Positions 56,671 to 64,000 of a DNA stretch of 64,000 bases are shown here, one piece after another. The position numbers and the translations under genes were made by a program. The first letter of the stretch is position 1; every line of letters begins with the position of its first letter. The notes beneath the pieces were generated by a model that saw only the letters and a program-made list of their open reading frames with translations, was not told the DNA's origin and ran no database searches. Origin of the DNA: Acuticoccus sp. MNP-M23 (GTDB lineage Bacteria; Pseudomonadota; Alphaproteobacteria; Rhizobiales; Amorphaceae); the NCBI RefSeq assembly GCF_031195445.1, contig NZ_CP133480.1, positions 248,001-312,000 on the forward strand, given 5' to 3'.

Positions 56671-57777
56671 TCAACGCGGGGCAAGCGCCGCGATCAAATC
56701 GTTCGCAACGGTTGCCATCTCCATTCCCGCGGCGAAATCGAACTGGTTGATGGCCATGAAAACGCCGACCCCACGGGTGGGCGCGAACGCGATGTAGCTG
56801 AATATCCCGTTGGTGCCGCCTGCCTTCTGGATGATCAGCGGCCGGTTGCCCTCCGGCATCATGATGACCCACCCCAGACCCATGGCATCCATCCGGCCGG
56901 ACTCGTCGAGCCCGAAGACCGGGTCCAGCCCGTCGCGGATGAGGTGCGCAGCGTGGCTGATCGCACGCGCCTCGGCGCCCTCGACGCCGAACCGGTCGAG
57001 ATTCCACTCAAGATAGCCGACCATGTCCCGCGGTGTGGTGGTCAGCGACGACGCACCGAAGCGATTGGAAATGGGTTGTTCGACCGCCATCGCGTTACCG
57101 TTCCAGTCGTACCCGGTGAAGGCGTTCTCACCGCGCGGCACGTTGTAGCCCGTGGCGCTCAAGCCCAGAGGGTCCAGCACCCTCGCCTGCATCAGGTCCG
57201 CGTAGGGCATGCCGGCGGCCCCCGAAAGCGCCATGCCCAGAACGTCAAAGCCGATGTTGGAATAGGAAATTCCGGTGCCGGGGGCAAACAGCAGCGCGCC
57301 GTCCACAAGGTTCGCGGCAAAGGCGGCATCGGTGTATTTCTCCGCGCCGGGTACGGGCTCCAGCTCGCGGCCAAGGCCGCTTGCATGGGTGGCGAGATCC
57401 ACGAAGCGAATGGTGTGACCATCGCGTTCCGGCAAGGCGTCCACGAGCTTGACGTGGGGGCCTGCGGGATCTGTGAGCGCAATCGTCCCGTCCGCCACCA
57501 GGCTGGCCATGACGAGACCGGTGAACGACTTGGTGATCGACGCCACGGCAATGCGCGTGTCCGCATCCGGCTCCGTGCCGTTGCCCTTCTCGGTTTCGCC
57601 GAAACCGTAGACGGCGCTTTCACCGTCCCGGACAGCGGCGATGACGACGCCGGGCACACCGGTGCTGAGATGGAAGATCTGGCCGGTGAAGGCCGCTGCA
57701 CTCTCCAGCAGCGGGTCCGCCGCGTGGGCGCTGCCCGCAAAGCAGATGGAGGCCAGGACCAAGGCAATCCGTTTCAT
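56671..57777 (-). CDS. exported serine hydrolase, beta-lactamase family (class C-like)
   Basis: A 368-residue secreted protein with a signal peptide (MKRIALVLASICFAGSAHAA). The penicillin-binding fold motifs are SITK (Ser80, Lys83), YSN (in GISYSNIG) and KAGG near residue 305. Such proteins may be D-aminopeptidases, esterases or AmpH-like peptidoglycan hydrolases. Antibiotic resistance cannot be inferred. The start at 57777 gives the clean signal peptide. It is isolated, divergent from an SDR gene across 271 bp. Confidence 0.9.
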   Translation of the reverse strand: MKRIALVLASICFAGSAHAADPLLESAAAFTGQIFHLSTGVPGVVIAAVRDGESAVYGFGETEKGNGTEPDADTRIAVASITKSFTGLVMASLVADGTIALTDPAGPHVKLVDALPERDGHTIRFVDLATHASGLGRELEPVPGAEKYTDAAFAANLVDGALLFAPGTGISYSNIGFDVLGMALSGAAGMPYADLMQARVLDPLGLSATGYNVPRGENAFTGYDWNGNAMAVEQPISNRFGASSLTTTPRDMVGYLEWNLDRFGVEGAEARAISHAAHLIRDGLDPVFGLDESGRMDAMGLGWVIMMPEGNRPLIIQKAGGTNGIFSYIAFAPTRGVGVFMAINQFDFAAGMEMATVANDLIAALAPR

Positions 57778-58048
57778 GCAGCAAACCCCGTTCATGCCTT
57801 AGAATTAATCATCACAGAGCAAGCGAATGTCAAATCTTTCAATATTTCAAAATTTTCGCCATCCCGAAGGCTGTGCACGAAATCCGGAGCGGGGCCCGGT
57901 CGGGTGCGCTCTGTGAGCGGGTGTTGACGGATCCGGCGAGTCCCTGTGCTGTGGCGGTTCGGGACGATGCCTCCGGTACCGCCCCGCAACAGAAAAGCGC
58001 ACAGCGGCGCTCGCAACCGGCCCCGGTGCCGGCTCGACAGGAGTTTTC
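57778..58048. other. divergent intergenic region
   Basis: A 271-bp region between the serine-hydrolase and SDR starts. The left third is A+T-rich (TTTCAATATTTCAAAATTTT at 57837-57856), plausible for promoters in both directions. I see no open reading frame or RNA structure that I can support. Confidence 0.45.
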
Positions 58049-58903
58049 ATGCTGGATTCGATACTCACCAAAGGCTCGGTTGCCGTCGTTACAGGCGGGG
58101 CCGCAGGGATCGGCCTTGCCGCGGCCACCCAGTTTGCAAAACGCAACATGACCGTCTGCATTGCAGACCTTGGCGCAGACCGGCTTGCGGCAGCCGCGAA
58201 AACCCTTGCCGAAGCGTCGCCGCAAGGGGCGGATGCCGTGTTCACGCTGGAAACCGATGTGAGCCGGAAGGCGGATGTCGAAGCGCTTGAGACCGCCGTG
58301 CGGGATCGCTTCGGTGGCACCGACATACTGATGAACAACGCCGGCATTCAGCCCGGCAGCGCGATGTTCGGCCCGGCGGACAACTGGGCGCGCATTCTGG
58401 ATGTGAACCTCTGGGGCGTCATCCACGGCACGCAGGTGTTCGTCCCCGGCATGATCGAGCGCGGCAGGCCGGGCCTCGTGATCAACACCGGCTCCAAGCA
58501 GGGCATCACCACACCGCCCGGCGATCCGGCCTACAACGTGGCCAAGGCCGGCGTGAAGGCATTTTCCGAAGCGCTCGCGCACGAGCTGCGGGGCAGCGGC
58601 AAACCGCTGTCCGCGCATCTTCTGATTCCGGGTTTCGTCTATACGGAGCTGACGAAGGGCGAGCGGACCGAGAAGCCCGATGCGGCCTGGACGCCGGATG
58701 AGACCGCCGCCTTCATGATGGAGCGGCTTGCCGAAGGCGATTTCTACATCCTTTGCCCGGACAACGACGTGGACCGCGCGCTGGATGAAAAGCGGATCGC
58801 CTGGGCAGCCGGCGACATCACCCAGAACCGCTCCGCCCTGTCGCGCTGGGACCCGCGCTACGCGGACGCCTTTGCCGCCTACATTGCCAGCAGCAAGGAC
58901 TGA
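58049..58903 (+). CDS. short-chain dehydrogenase/reductase
   Basis: A 284-residue classical SDR. The cofactor motif is TGGAAGIG, with CIADLG following beta-strand 2 (Asp after the strand suggests NAD). NNAG and the YNVAK catalytic pair are present, with a serine in NTGSKQG. The C-terminal part is longer than usual and contains DNDVDRALDEKRIAWAAGD, as in SDRs annotated for alcohol or aldehyde metabolism. GGAG lies 6 bp before the start. It stands alone; the substrate is not evident. Confidence 0.88.
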   Translation: MLDSILTKGSVAVVTGGAAGIGLAAATQFAKRNMTVCIADLGADRLAAAAKTLAEASPQGADAVFTLETDVSRKADVEALETAVRDRFGGTDILMNNAGIQPGSAMFGPADNWARILDVNLWGVIHGTQVFVPGMIERGRPGLVINTGSKQGITTPPGDPAYNVAKAGVKAFSEALAHELRGSGKPLSAHLLIPGFVYTELTKGERTEKPDAAWTPDETAAFMMERLAEGDFYILCPDNDVDRALDEKRIAWAAGDITQNRSALSRWDPRYADAFAAYIASSKD

Positions 58904-58913
58904 AGCGCGGCTT

Positions 58914-58944
58914 GAGCCTGCCGGCACAAAGCGCCGGCAGGCTC
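58914..58944. terminator. bidirectional terminator hairpin
   Basis: GAGCCTGCCGGC and GCCGGCAGGCTC form a perfect 12-bp stem around ACAAAGC, between the convergent SDR and ABC ATPase genes. It overlaps the ATPase stop codon by two bases. Confidence 0.7.
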
Positions 58945-60478
58945 AGACATGACCGCCCATATGGCGGCCGATTTCGGCCACGTCCGCTGCGGCGGCCGGC
59001 ACCTCGTAGGTAATCCGCCCCTCGCTCATGACGAGAATCCGGTCCGCCAGCGCCATGATCTCGTCCAGATCCTCCGAGATGAGGAGAACGCCCGCCCCCG
59101 CCTCGCGTGCTGCAACGATCCGCGCGCGAATTTCGGCAACCGCCGAGAAATCGAGGCCGAAGCAGGGGTTGGCGACGATGAGCACCTTCACGTCACCCGA
59201 CAGTTCGCGCGCCAGCACCGCCCGCTGCACGTTGCCGCCCGACAAAGAGGCAATGGGCGCATCGGGCGATGCCGTCTTCACCTTGAACTTCGCGATGAGG
59301 TCAGCGCCGCGGCGGGCAATCTCGCCCTTGCGCAGCCAGAAGCGCGGGCCGTCCTTGCCCACGTCGAACGCGCGGAAGGCGATGTTTTCGGCCACCGACA
59401 TCCGCGGCGCGCAGGCATTGCGCAGCGGTTCTTCCGGCAGCGTGCGCACGCCGAGGCGGCGAGTTTCCTCGCGCGTTCCGCCAAAGGGCGCGCCCTCCAC
59501 TGCGATGGTGCCGGCATCCAGCGCCCGCTGCCCGGCCAGAACCTCCACAAGTTCCCCCTGCCCGTTGCCGGAGACCCCGGCAACGCCGACAATCTCGCCG
59601 GCGCAGACCGTGAGCGACCCGATGTCGAGCTTGCCAAGGCCTGAGCGGCTCCCCGCCTTCGCGCCGGTCAGTTGCAGCACCTCGGCGCCGGGTTCGCGCG
59701 CCGAGCGGCGGACCGGCTCATCGGGCACTTCGGCGCCGACCATCATGGCCGCCATCCCCTCGTGGTCCAGCGACGCGACAGCGCCGCCACCCGCATGGCG
59801 GCCCCGCCGCAGCACCGAAACATCGTCGGCGAATGCAGTCACCTCGCGAAACTTGTGGGTGATCATCAGGACGGTGATCTCACCGGCGCGGGTCAGGTCC
59901 CGCACGAGGCCAAGCACTTCGTCGGCCTCCTGGGGGGTCAGCACGGAGGTGGGCTCGTCCAGTATGAGAAAGCGCCGGCCGAGGTGGAGCTGCTTGAGGA
60001 TTTCGAGCTTTTGCTTCTCGCCCGCAGCAAGCCTTGCCACCGGCACGTCCAGCGGGACGTCGAACGGCATCGTCGCCATGAACTCGGTGAGGGCGGCGCG
60101 CTCCTTGCGCCAGTCGATCACGGCGGGCTGCACCTCTCGCGCAATCACAAGGTTTTCCGCCGCGGTCAGCGACGGGACCAGCGTGAAGTGCTGGTAAACC
60201 ATGCCAAGGCCCTGCGCGTGGGCGGCCCGCGGGTCCGTGGTGGTGACCTCCTTGCCGGCAACCATTAACTGGCCCCGTGTGGGCTGGTAAAAGCCCATGA
60301 TGCATTTGACGAGCGTCGACTTGCCGGCGCCATTTTCCCCCAAAAGGGCGTGGAACGATCCGGCGGGCACCTTGATCGACACGTCATCCAGTGCCGTGAA
60401 GGCGCCGAAGCGCATGGTCATCCCCAGAGTTTCAAGGCCCAGCGCGCCCTTGTCGCTCCGCTCTTGCGATGGGGTCAT
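58943..60478 (-). CDS. BmpA-type (nucleoside/simple sugar) ABC transporter ATPase
   Basis: A 511-residue protein with two fused ATPase domains. The first is complete: Walker A LGENGAGKST, VYQHFTLVP, LAAGEKQKLEIL and LILDEPTSVLTP. The second is degenerate in Walker A (GVSGNGQGE) but has LSGGNVQRAV, as is normal for the YufO/NupO group that serves nucleoside-type importers. The two matching permeases lie at 62461-64000. A biuret hydrolase gene, a formamidase gene and repeat copy B lie between them and this gene. Substrate is perhaps a nitrogen compound or nucleobase. Confidence 0.93.
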   Translation of the reverse strand: MTPSQERSDKGALGLETLGMTMRFGAFTALDDVSIKVPAGSFHALLGENGAGKSTLVKCIMGFYQPTRGQLMVAGKEVTTTDPRAAHAQGLGMVYQHFTLVPSLTAAENLVIAREVQPAVIDWRKERAALTEFMATMPFDVPLDVPVARLAAGEKQKLEILKQLHLGRRFLILDEPTSVLTPQEADEVLGLVRDLTRAGEITVLMITHKFREVTAFADDVSVLRRGRHAGGGAVASLDHEGMAAMMVGAEVPDEPVRRSAREPGAEVLQLTGAKAGSRSGLGKLDIGSLTVCAGEIVGVAGVSGNGQGELVEVLAGQRALDAGTIAVEGAPFGGTREETRRLGVRTLPEEPLRNACAPRMSVAENIAFRAFDVGKDGPRFWLRKGEIARRGADLIAKFKVKTASPDAPIASLSGGNVQRAVLARELSGDVKVLIVANPCFGLDFSAVAEIRARIVAAREAGAGVLLISEDLDEIMALADRILVMSEGRITYEVPAAAADVAEIGRHMGGHV

Positions 60479-60499
60479 TCCGAGCGCCCTCGATTGCGA

Positions 60500-60707
60500 G
60501 GGACGGCGCGTTGCGCCGGCTTTGTTTTCCAGAAGATGCGAGGGAGTTCCCCCTCGCGCTCCCCCGGTTCGCCACCTGGCAGGGGTTCAGGGCATCCAGC
60601 CGCTGCGCGACCGGCTGTCCTGAGACCCTGACGCCAGCTTGGGCCGGGCCGCAACCGCATCAAGGGTGAAGGCTTCGCCCGGCCCGAGAGGGCCGCCCTT
60701 GACGCGG
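60500..60707 (-). repeat. dispersed four-hairpin repeat, copy B
   Basis: The inverted copy of the element at 20188-20390, about 208 bp. The first stem is GCGTCAAGGG with CCCTTGATGC, keeping pairing through a G-T pair while its loop differs in sequence from copy A; the third stem (GCGAGGG/CCCTCGC) is identical, and the last stem (GGCGC/GCGCC) keeps pairing with a changed loop. The second stem is imperfect here. It lies between the biuret hydrolase stop and the ABC ATPase start, in the middle of what would otherwise be one operon. Confidence 0.8.
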
Positions 60708-60740
60708 CTGCACCCCGGCCGTGCCCCTTGGCAACGTCTG

Positions 60741-61436
60741 TCATGGGAGGGCCTTGATCAGGGTTTCGGCGTTGGCGACAGCGCCGAAGACGCCGCCTTG
60801 CATCGTCACCATCTTGATGGCGGCGGCGTGGTTGCCGGGGTCCGTGGCGGCGCAGCAATCTTCCAGGATCAGGCACTCGAAGCCGCGGTCGTTGGCCTCG
60901 CGCATGGTGGTGTGGACGCACACGTCCGTGGTGATGCCGGTGAGGACGATATTGTCGATGCCGCGCGTTCGGAGCATCAGCTCAAGGTCGGTTGCGCAGA
61001 AGGAGCCCTTGCCGGGCTTGTCGATGATGGGTTCGCCCTCGAAGGGGGCAAGCTCGGGGATGATCTCCCAGCCGGGTTCGCCGCGCACCAGGATCTTGCC
61101 GCACGGGCCGGGGTCGCCGATGCCGGCGCCGATCTGGCGCGAGCGCCAGCGCTTGTTGGGCGGAAGGTCGGCGAGGTCGGGCCGGTGACCCTCGCGGGTG
61201 TGGAAGACGTGATAGCCCTTGTCGCGGAAGGCTGCGAGGACGCGGGCGATGGGTTCGATGGGGGCGCGGGTGAGGCCGATGTCGTAGCCCATGGCATCGA
61301 CGTAACCGCCCTCGCCGCAGAAGTCGGTCTGCATGTCGATGACGATGAGGACGGTGTTCTCCGGCCGCAGGTCGCCGTTCCACGGCCACGCGTAGGGGGT
61401 GGAGGCCACCGTTGCTGTTGTGGCGGCAAGGCTCAT
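60741..61436 (-). CDS. biuH: biuret hydrolase-like cysteine hydrolase (isochorismatase family)
   Basis: A 231-residue cysteine hydrolase. The triad is Asp34 ([11 protein letters not shown]), Lys140 ([10 protein letters not shown]) and Cys173 ([14 protein letters not shown]). The intermediate blocks [28 protein letters not shown] and [17 protein letters not shown] are closer to rhizobial biuret hydrolase (BiuH) than to ureidoacrylate hydrolase RutB as I recall them. BiuH cleaves biuret to allophanate and ammonia, late in cyanuric acid breakdown. The start overlaps the formamidase stop by 4 bp. No allophanate hydrolase is in the window. Confidence 0.8.
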   Translation of the reverse strand: MSLAATTATVASTPYAWPWNGDLRPENTVLIVIDMQTDFCGEGGYVDAMGYDIGLTRAPIEPIARVLAAFRDKGYHVFHTREGHRPDLADLPPNKRWRSRQIGAGIGDPGPCGKILVRGEPGWEIIPELAPFEGEPIIDKPGKGSFCATDLELMLRTRGIDNIVLTGITTDVCVHTTMREANDRGFECLILEDCCAATDPGNHAAAIKMVTMQGGVFGAVANAETLIKALP

Positions 61437-62449
61437 TCGGCGGCTTCCTTGAGGGGGCCGGCGTAGGTGCGGGTCGGCGCATCAAAACCGCAGCTGGTGC
61501 CGTCGGTCACCTTCACCTCATCTTCCCACGGCACGCGGTAGCGGCCTGCCACCATGTCTTCCATGAAGGTGTAGGGACAGTCCTGCGCGCCGCCCTTCAC
61601 CGCCGTGAAGCCGCGATGGCCGAGCTGGTAGATGTTGTTTTCGACGCCCCAGTTGGCGCGCGCCTCGCGCACCAGATCGGGGCGCACTTCGGCGGTGATG
61701 ATCTCGTCGGGCCGGCCGGTCTCGCCGTGGGCGATCACCGTGCCGTCGAAGTCGACGATCATGCCCTCGCCCATGGAATCGAACGTGCCATCGGAGCCGC
61801 ACATGCACACGTTGGCCGTCACCATCAGGTTCTGGAACGAGTTGGCCTGGTTGGTGAAGCGCCAGGACTGGCGGATCGGCGCGGTGTAGCCGGCCGTGCG
61901 CAGCATGATCTCGGCGCCCTTGTAGGCGCATTCCCGCGCCATTTCGGGGAACATCCCGTCGTGGCAGATGATCAGCGACAGCTTGCAGCCGTTGGGGCCG
62001 TCGATCACCGGAATGCCAATGTCGCCGGGCTCCCACGGCTCCACCGGCACCCAGGGGTGGAGCTTGCGGTAGTAGAGCTTCACCTCGCCGTGATCGTCGA
62101 TGATGATGCCGGTGTTGTAGGGGTAGCCGCCGGGGTTCTTCTCCATGATCGAGAAACAGCCCCAGATGGCGTTGTCGATGCAGGCCTGTTTGAAGGCCGC
62201 GACCTCCGGGCCGTCCATGGTCACCATCAGCTCGTCGGCAGTGTTCATCGACAGGCCCTGGAGCGCGTATTCGGGGAAGACGACAAGGTCCATGGTGCCG
62301 AGGTTGCGGCGCGCCTTGCCGACCATCTCCACGATCCGGTCCGCCTGCGCGGCGAGCTGTGCCGGCGTCTCGATAAGCGGGAGCTTGAGCTGGACGAGGC
62401 CGATCACGACGCCGTTGGGCGATTTGTTGAGACCACCGAGACCGTTCAT
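61433..62449 (-). CDS. formamidase / aliphatic amidase of the nitrilase superfamily (AmiF-like)
   Basis: A 338-residue carbon-nitrogen hydrolase with the catalytic triad at the AmiF positions: Glu60 ([10 protein letters not shown]), Lys129 (LYYRKLHPW) and Cys162 ([10 protein letters not shown]). Blocks [21 protein letters not shown] and [10 protein letters not shown] match AmiF/AmiE closely. It releases ammonia from formamide or a short amide. The start at 62449 gives the normal length; the longer frame is a shadow of the permease gene. It is 11 bp after the permease stop and overlaps biuH, so transport and two amide-cleaving enzymes form one operon. Confidence 0.87.
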   Translation of the reverse strand: MNGLGGLNKSPNGVVIGLVQLKLPLIETPAQLAAQADRIVEMVGKARRNLGTMDLVVFPEYALQGLSMNTADELMVTMDGPEVAAFKQACIDNAIWGCFSIMEKNPGGYPYNTGIIIDDHGEVKLYYRKLHPWVPVEPWEPGDIGIPVIDGPNGCKLSLIICHDGMFPEMARECAYKGAEIMLRTAGYTAPIRQSWRFTNQANSFQNLMVTANVCMCGSDGTFDSMGEGMIVDFDGTVIAHGETGRPDEIITAEVRPDLVREARANWGVENNIYQLGHRGFTAVKGGAQDCPYTFMEDMVAGRYRVPWEDEVKVTDGTSCGFDAPTRTYAGPLKEAAE

Positions 62450-62460
62450 GGATGTTGCTC

Positions 62461-63381
62461 CTATTTCGTGATCGAGAGTTCGCCCGGTGCGCCGGTCAAA
62501 GCGCGGGTGCGCGAGGAGGTGGCGACGAGGAGGCCGAGCGTGAGGACGTAAGGCGCGGCGTAGAAGAGGTAGTAGCCTTCCGAGACGCCGACGGACTGGA
62601 GCGCGGGGCCAAGCGCGCCCGCGCCGCCGAAGAGGAGCGCTGCCCAGAAACAGTTGATCGGGCTCCAGCGCGCGAAGATGACCAGCGCCACCGCCATCAG
62701 CCCCTGGCCGGACGAGATACCCTCCGTCCACGAGCCCGGATAATAGAGCGAGAGGTAGGCGCCGCCGATGCCGGCGAGCGCACCGCCCGCGGCGGTGGAG
62801 AGGATGCGCACCCGGCGCGGGCCGATGCCGAGCGCGCGGGCCGCATCGGCCGAATCACCGACGACGCGGATGGTGAGGCCGATGCGGGTGTTCCTGAACA
62901 TCCACGCCATGGCAACGGCCAGAACCGCGCCGATGACGAAGAGGACGTTGACGCGCAGCGCCGCCTGCACCTGGCTCTGGTCCGACCACCAGCCGAGCGG
63001 GATCGCCGGCAGGTCCGGCGCGACGGGCTGAATGTACGGCTTGCCGAAATAGAAGGCGAGGCCCATGCCGGTCAGCATCAGCGCGATGCCGATGGCAATG
63101 TCGTTGACCCGCGGCAGCGAGCAGAGAAGCCCGTGGACGAGGCCGAACAGGATGCCCGCCACCGCCGCGGCGCCGACACCGGCCCACGCCGAGCCGGTAA
63201 GGTAGGCGACCGCGTAGCCGGACATTGCGCCGAACACGAGCGTGCCTTCAAGGCCGAGGTTGATGCGGCCGGAGCGCTCGGTGAGGCATTCGCCCAGCGA
63301 CACGAACAGGAAAGGCGTGGAGACGCGGATGGCGCCGCCCAGCATCGCGAGCGGCACGCCCCAGAGGCCGAGTTCGGTCAT
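62461..63381 (-). CDS. BmpA-type ABC transporter permease (YufQ/NupQ-like)
   Basis: A 306-residue inner-membrane permease with 8-10 hydrophobic segments. Landmarks include SLGECLTERSGRINLGLEG, VGDSADAARALGI (the coupling region) and VIFARWSPINCFWAALLFGG, all typical of the second permease of nucleoside/simple-sugar importers. It works with the permease upstream and the ATPase at 58943. Its ATG overlaps the upstream permease stop by 4 bp (ATGA). A longer frame to 63828 is a shadow. Confidence 0.92.
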   Translation of the reverse strand: MTELGLWGVPLAMLGGAIRVSTPFLFVSLGECLTERSGRINLGLEGTLVFGAMSGYAVAYLTGSAWAGVGAAAVAGILFGLVHGLLCSLPRVNDIAIGIALMLTGMGLAFYFGKPYIQPVAPDLPAIPLGWWSDQSQVQAALRVNVLFVIGAVLAVAMAWMFRNTRIGLTIRVVGDSADAARALGIGPRRVRILSTAAGGALAGIGGAYLSLYYPGSWTEGISSGQGLMAVALVIFARWSPINCFWAALLFGGAGALGPALQSVGVSEGYYLFYAAPYVLTLGLLVATSSRTRALTGAPGELSITK

Positions 63382-64000
63382 GGCCGCGCCTCCCCGCCCC
63401 AGCGCGCCGGATCGAAGATCTTGAAGCGGCCGTAGAGGGTTTCGGACGCGAGGATGGAGATGAGGACGAAGCCCTGGAGGACGAGGACGGTGGCGTCCGG
63501 CACGTCCATCCGCCGCTGGACAAGGCCGGAGGACGCCTCGAAGCCGGCAAGGAGGATCGCCACGGGGATGATCGCGAGCGGGTTCTGCCGTGCCACGAAC
63601 GCAATGAGAATGCCGGTGTAGCCGTAGCCCGCCGCCAGCGAGCCGTTGGCCGAGCCGTGCACCGCCGCAACCTCGAACGCGCCCGCGAGCCCCGCACAGG
63701 CCCCGGCCAGCGCGCAGAAGCCGATGATGAGACGGCCGACCGGCAGGCCCTGAATTTCGGCCGCGCGCACGTTGCCGCCGGCAATGCGGGCGGCAAAGCC
63801 CGTGGTGGTGAACTCGATCAGCACCCATGCGGCGATGCAGGCGAGAACGCCAGCGGCAAGGCCCCAGTGGACGCCGAGGCCCGGAATATCGCCGATGCGA
63901 AGCGCGGCATCGAGCGGCGCGGTGGAGGGCTTGTTGAGGCTGGCGGGGTCGCGCAGCGGGCCTTCGACGAGATGATTCATCAACGCGATGGCGATATAGG
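63378..64000 (-). CDS. BmpA-type ABC transporter permease (YufP/NupP-like), 5' end outside window
   Basis: At least 207 residues of the first permease; the frame is open to the right edge (YIAIALMNHLVEGPLRD before any start), so the N-terminal part is missing. The visible part has FAARIAGGNVRAAEIQGLPV (coupling loop), SANGSLAAGYGYTGILIAF and AILLAGFEASSGLVQRRM, standard for this family. It begins the visible part of the transporter-amidase operon; a binding protein gene would be expected further upstream. Confidence 0.92.
   Translation of the reverse strand, partial: YIAIALMNHLVEGPLRDPASLNKPSTAPLDAALRIGDIPGLGVHWGLAAGVLACIAAWVLIEFTTTGFAARIAGGNVRAAEIQGLPVGRLIIGFCALAGACAGLAGAFEVAAVHGSANGSLAAGYGYTGILIAFVARQNPLAIIPVAILLAGFEASSGLVQRRMDVPDATVLVLQGFVLISILASETLYGRFKIFDPARWGGEARP

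Noticed and set aside
60741-61436. Assignment as ureidoacrylate hydrolase RutB
   Set aside because: Motif blocks between the triad residues match biuret hydrolase better and no other rut genes are present; kept only as an alternative.

Overview
The window is high-GC, densely packed chromosomal DNA from an alphaproteobacterium. Evidence is the CcrM-type GANTC methylase with its C-terminal extension, the very large NAD-glutamate dehydrogenase, a DUF2794 protein, HWE/HisKA_2 kinases, SmoK/UgpC-type sugar transport and Irr-like (ICE) boxes over an iron operon. A member of the Hyphomicrobiales (Rhizobiales) is the best guess, but the sequence alone does not prove it. I saw no insertion sequence, prophage, integrase or CRISPR array.

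Layout. 1-2.6 kb (minus): an iron operon with imelysin, a Bfd-like ferredoxin, bacterioferritin and a c-type di-haem oxidoreductase, with two ICE-like palindromes upstream. 3-13.6 kb: a divergent pentose/polyol regulon. The minus arm encodes the ABC ATPase, an AraM-type dehydrogenase, a SIS isomerase, an SDR and an AraL-type HAD phosphatase. The plus arm encodes the binding protein, two permeases, a SorC regulator and a xylulokinase. 13.8-15.1 kb: tRNA-Gly and glucokinase. 15.3-18.6 kb: uracil catabolism by the URC route (URC1, URC4, UPRTase). 18.7-25 kb: phosphohexomutase, leucyl aminopeptidase, NlpC/P60 hydrolase, crotonase, amidase.

25-34 kb (minus): a molybdenum-hydroxylase cluster with FAD and 2Fe-2S subunits, a large subunit encoded as two separate halves with an EamA transporter gene between them, MoxR/VWA maturation proteins, two SRPBCC proteins and an amidohydrolase. 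34-38.9 kb: a 960-residue flotillin built on 11-residue repeats, leuD, a membrane protein and an AhpD-like protein. 39-48.7 kb: NAD-GDH, CcrM, an EEP-family protein, DUF2794, HtpG. 48.7-56.4 kb (minus): LysE exporter, then a signalling array of RsbR-RsbS-RsbT-(RsbT::PP2C), a dual-ATPase kinase, a double-domain KaiC, a HWE kinase and a lone receiver. 56.6-64 kb: a serine hydrolase, an SDR, and a BmpA-type ABC transporter whose operon also encodes a biuret hydrolase and a formamidase.

The items most worth follow-up are the stressosome-KaiC array, the split molybdenum hydroxylase, the hendecad flotillin, the AraL/AraM-like polyol cluster, and a ~205-bp four-hairpin repeat present twice in inverted orientation (20.2 and 60.6 kb).
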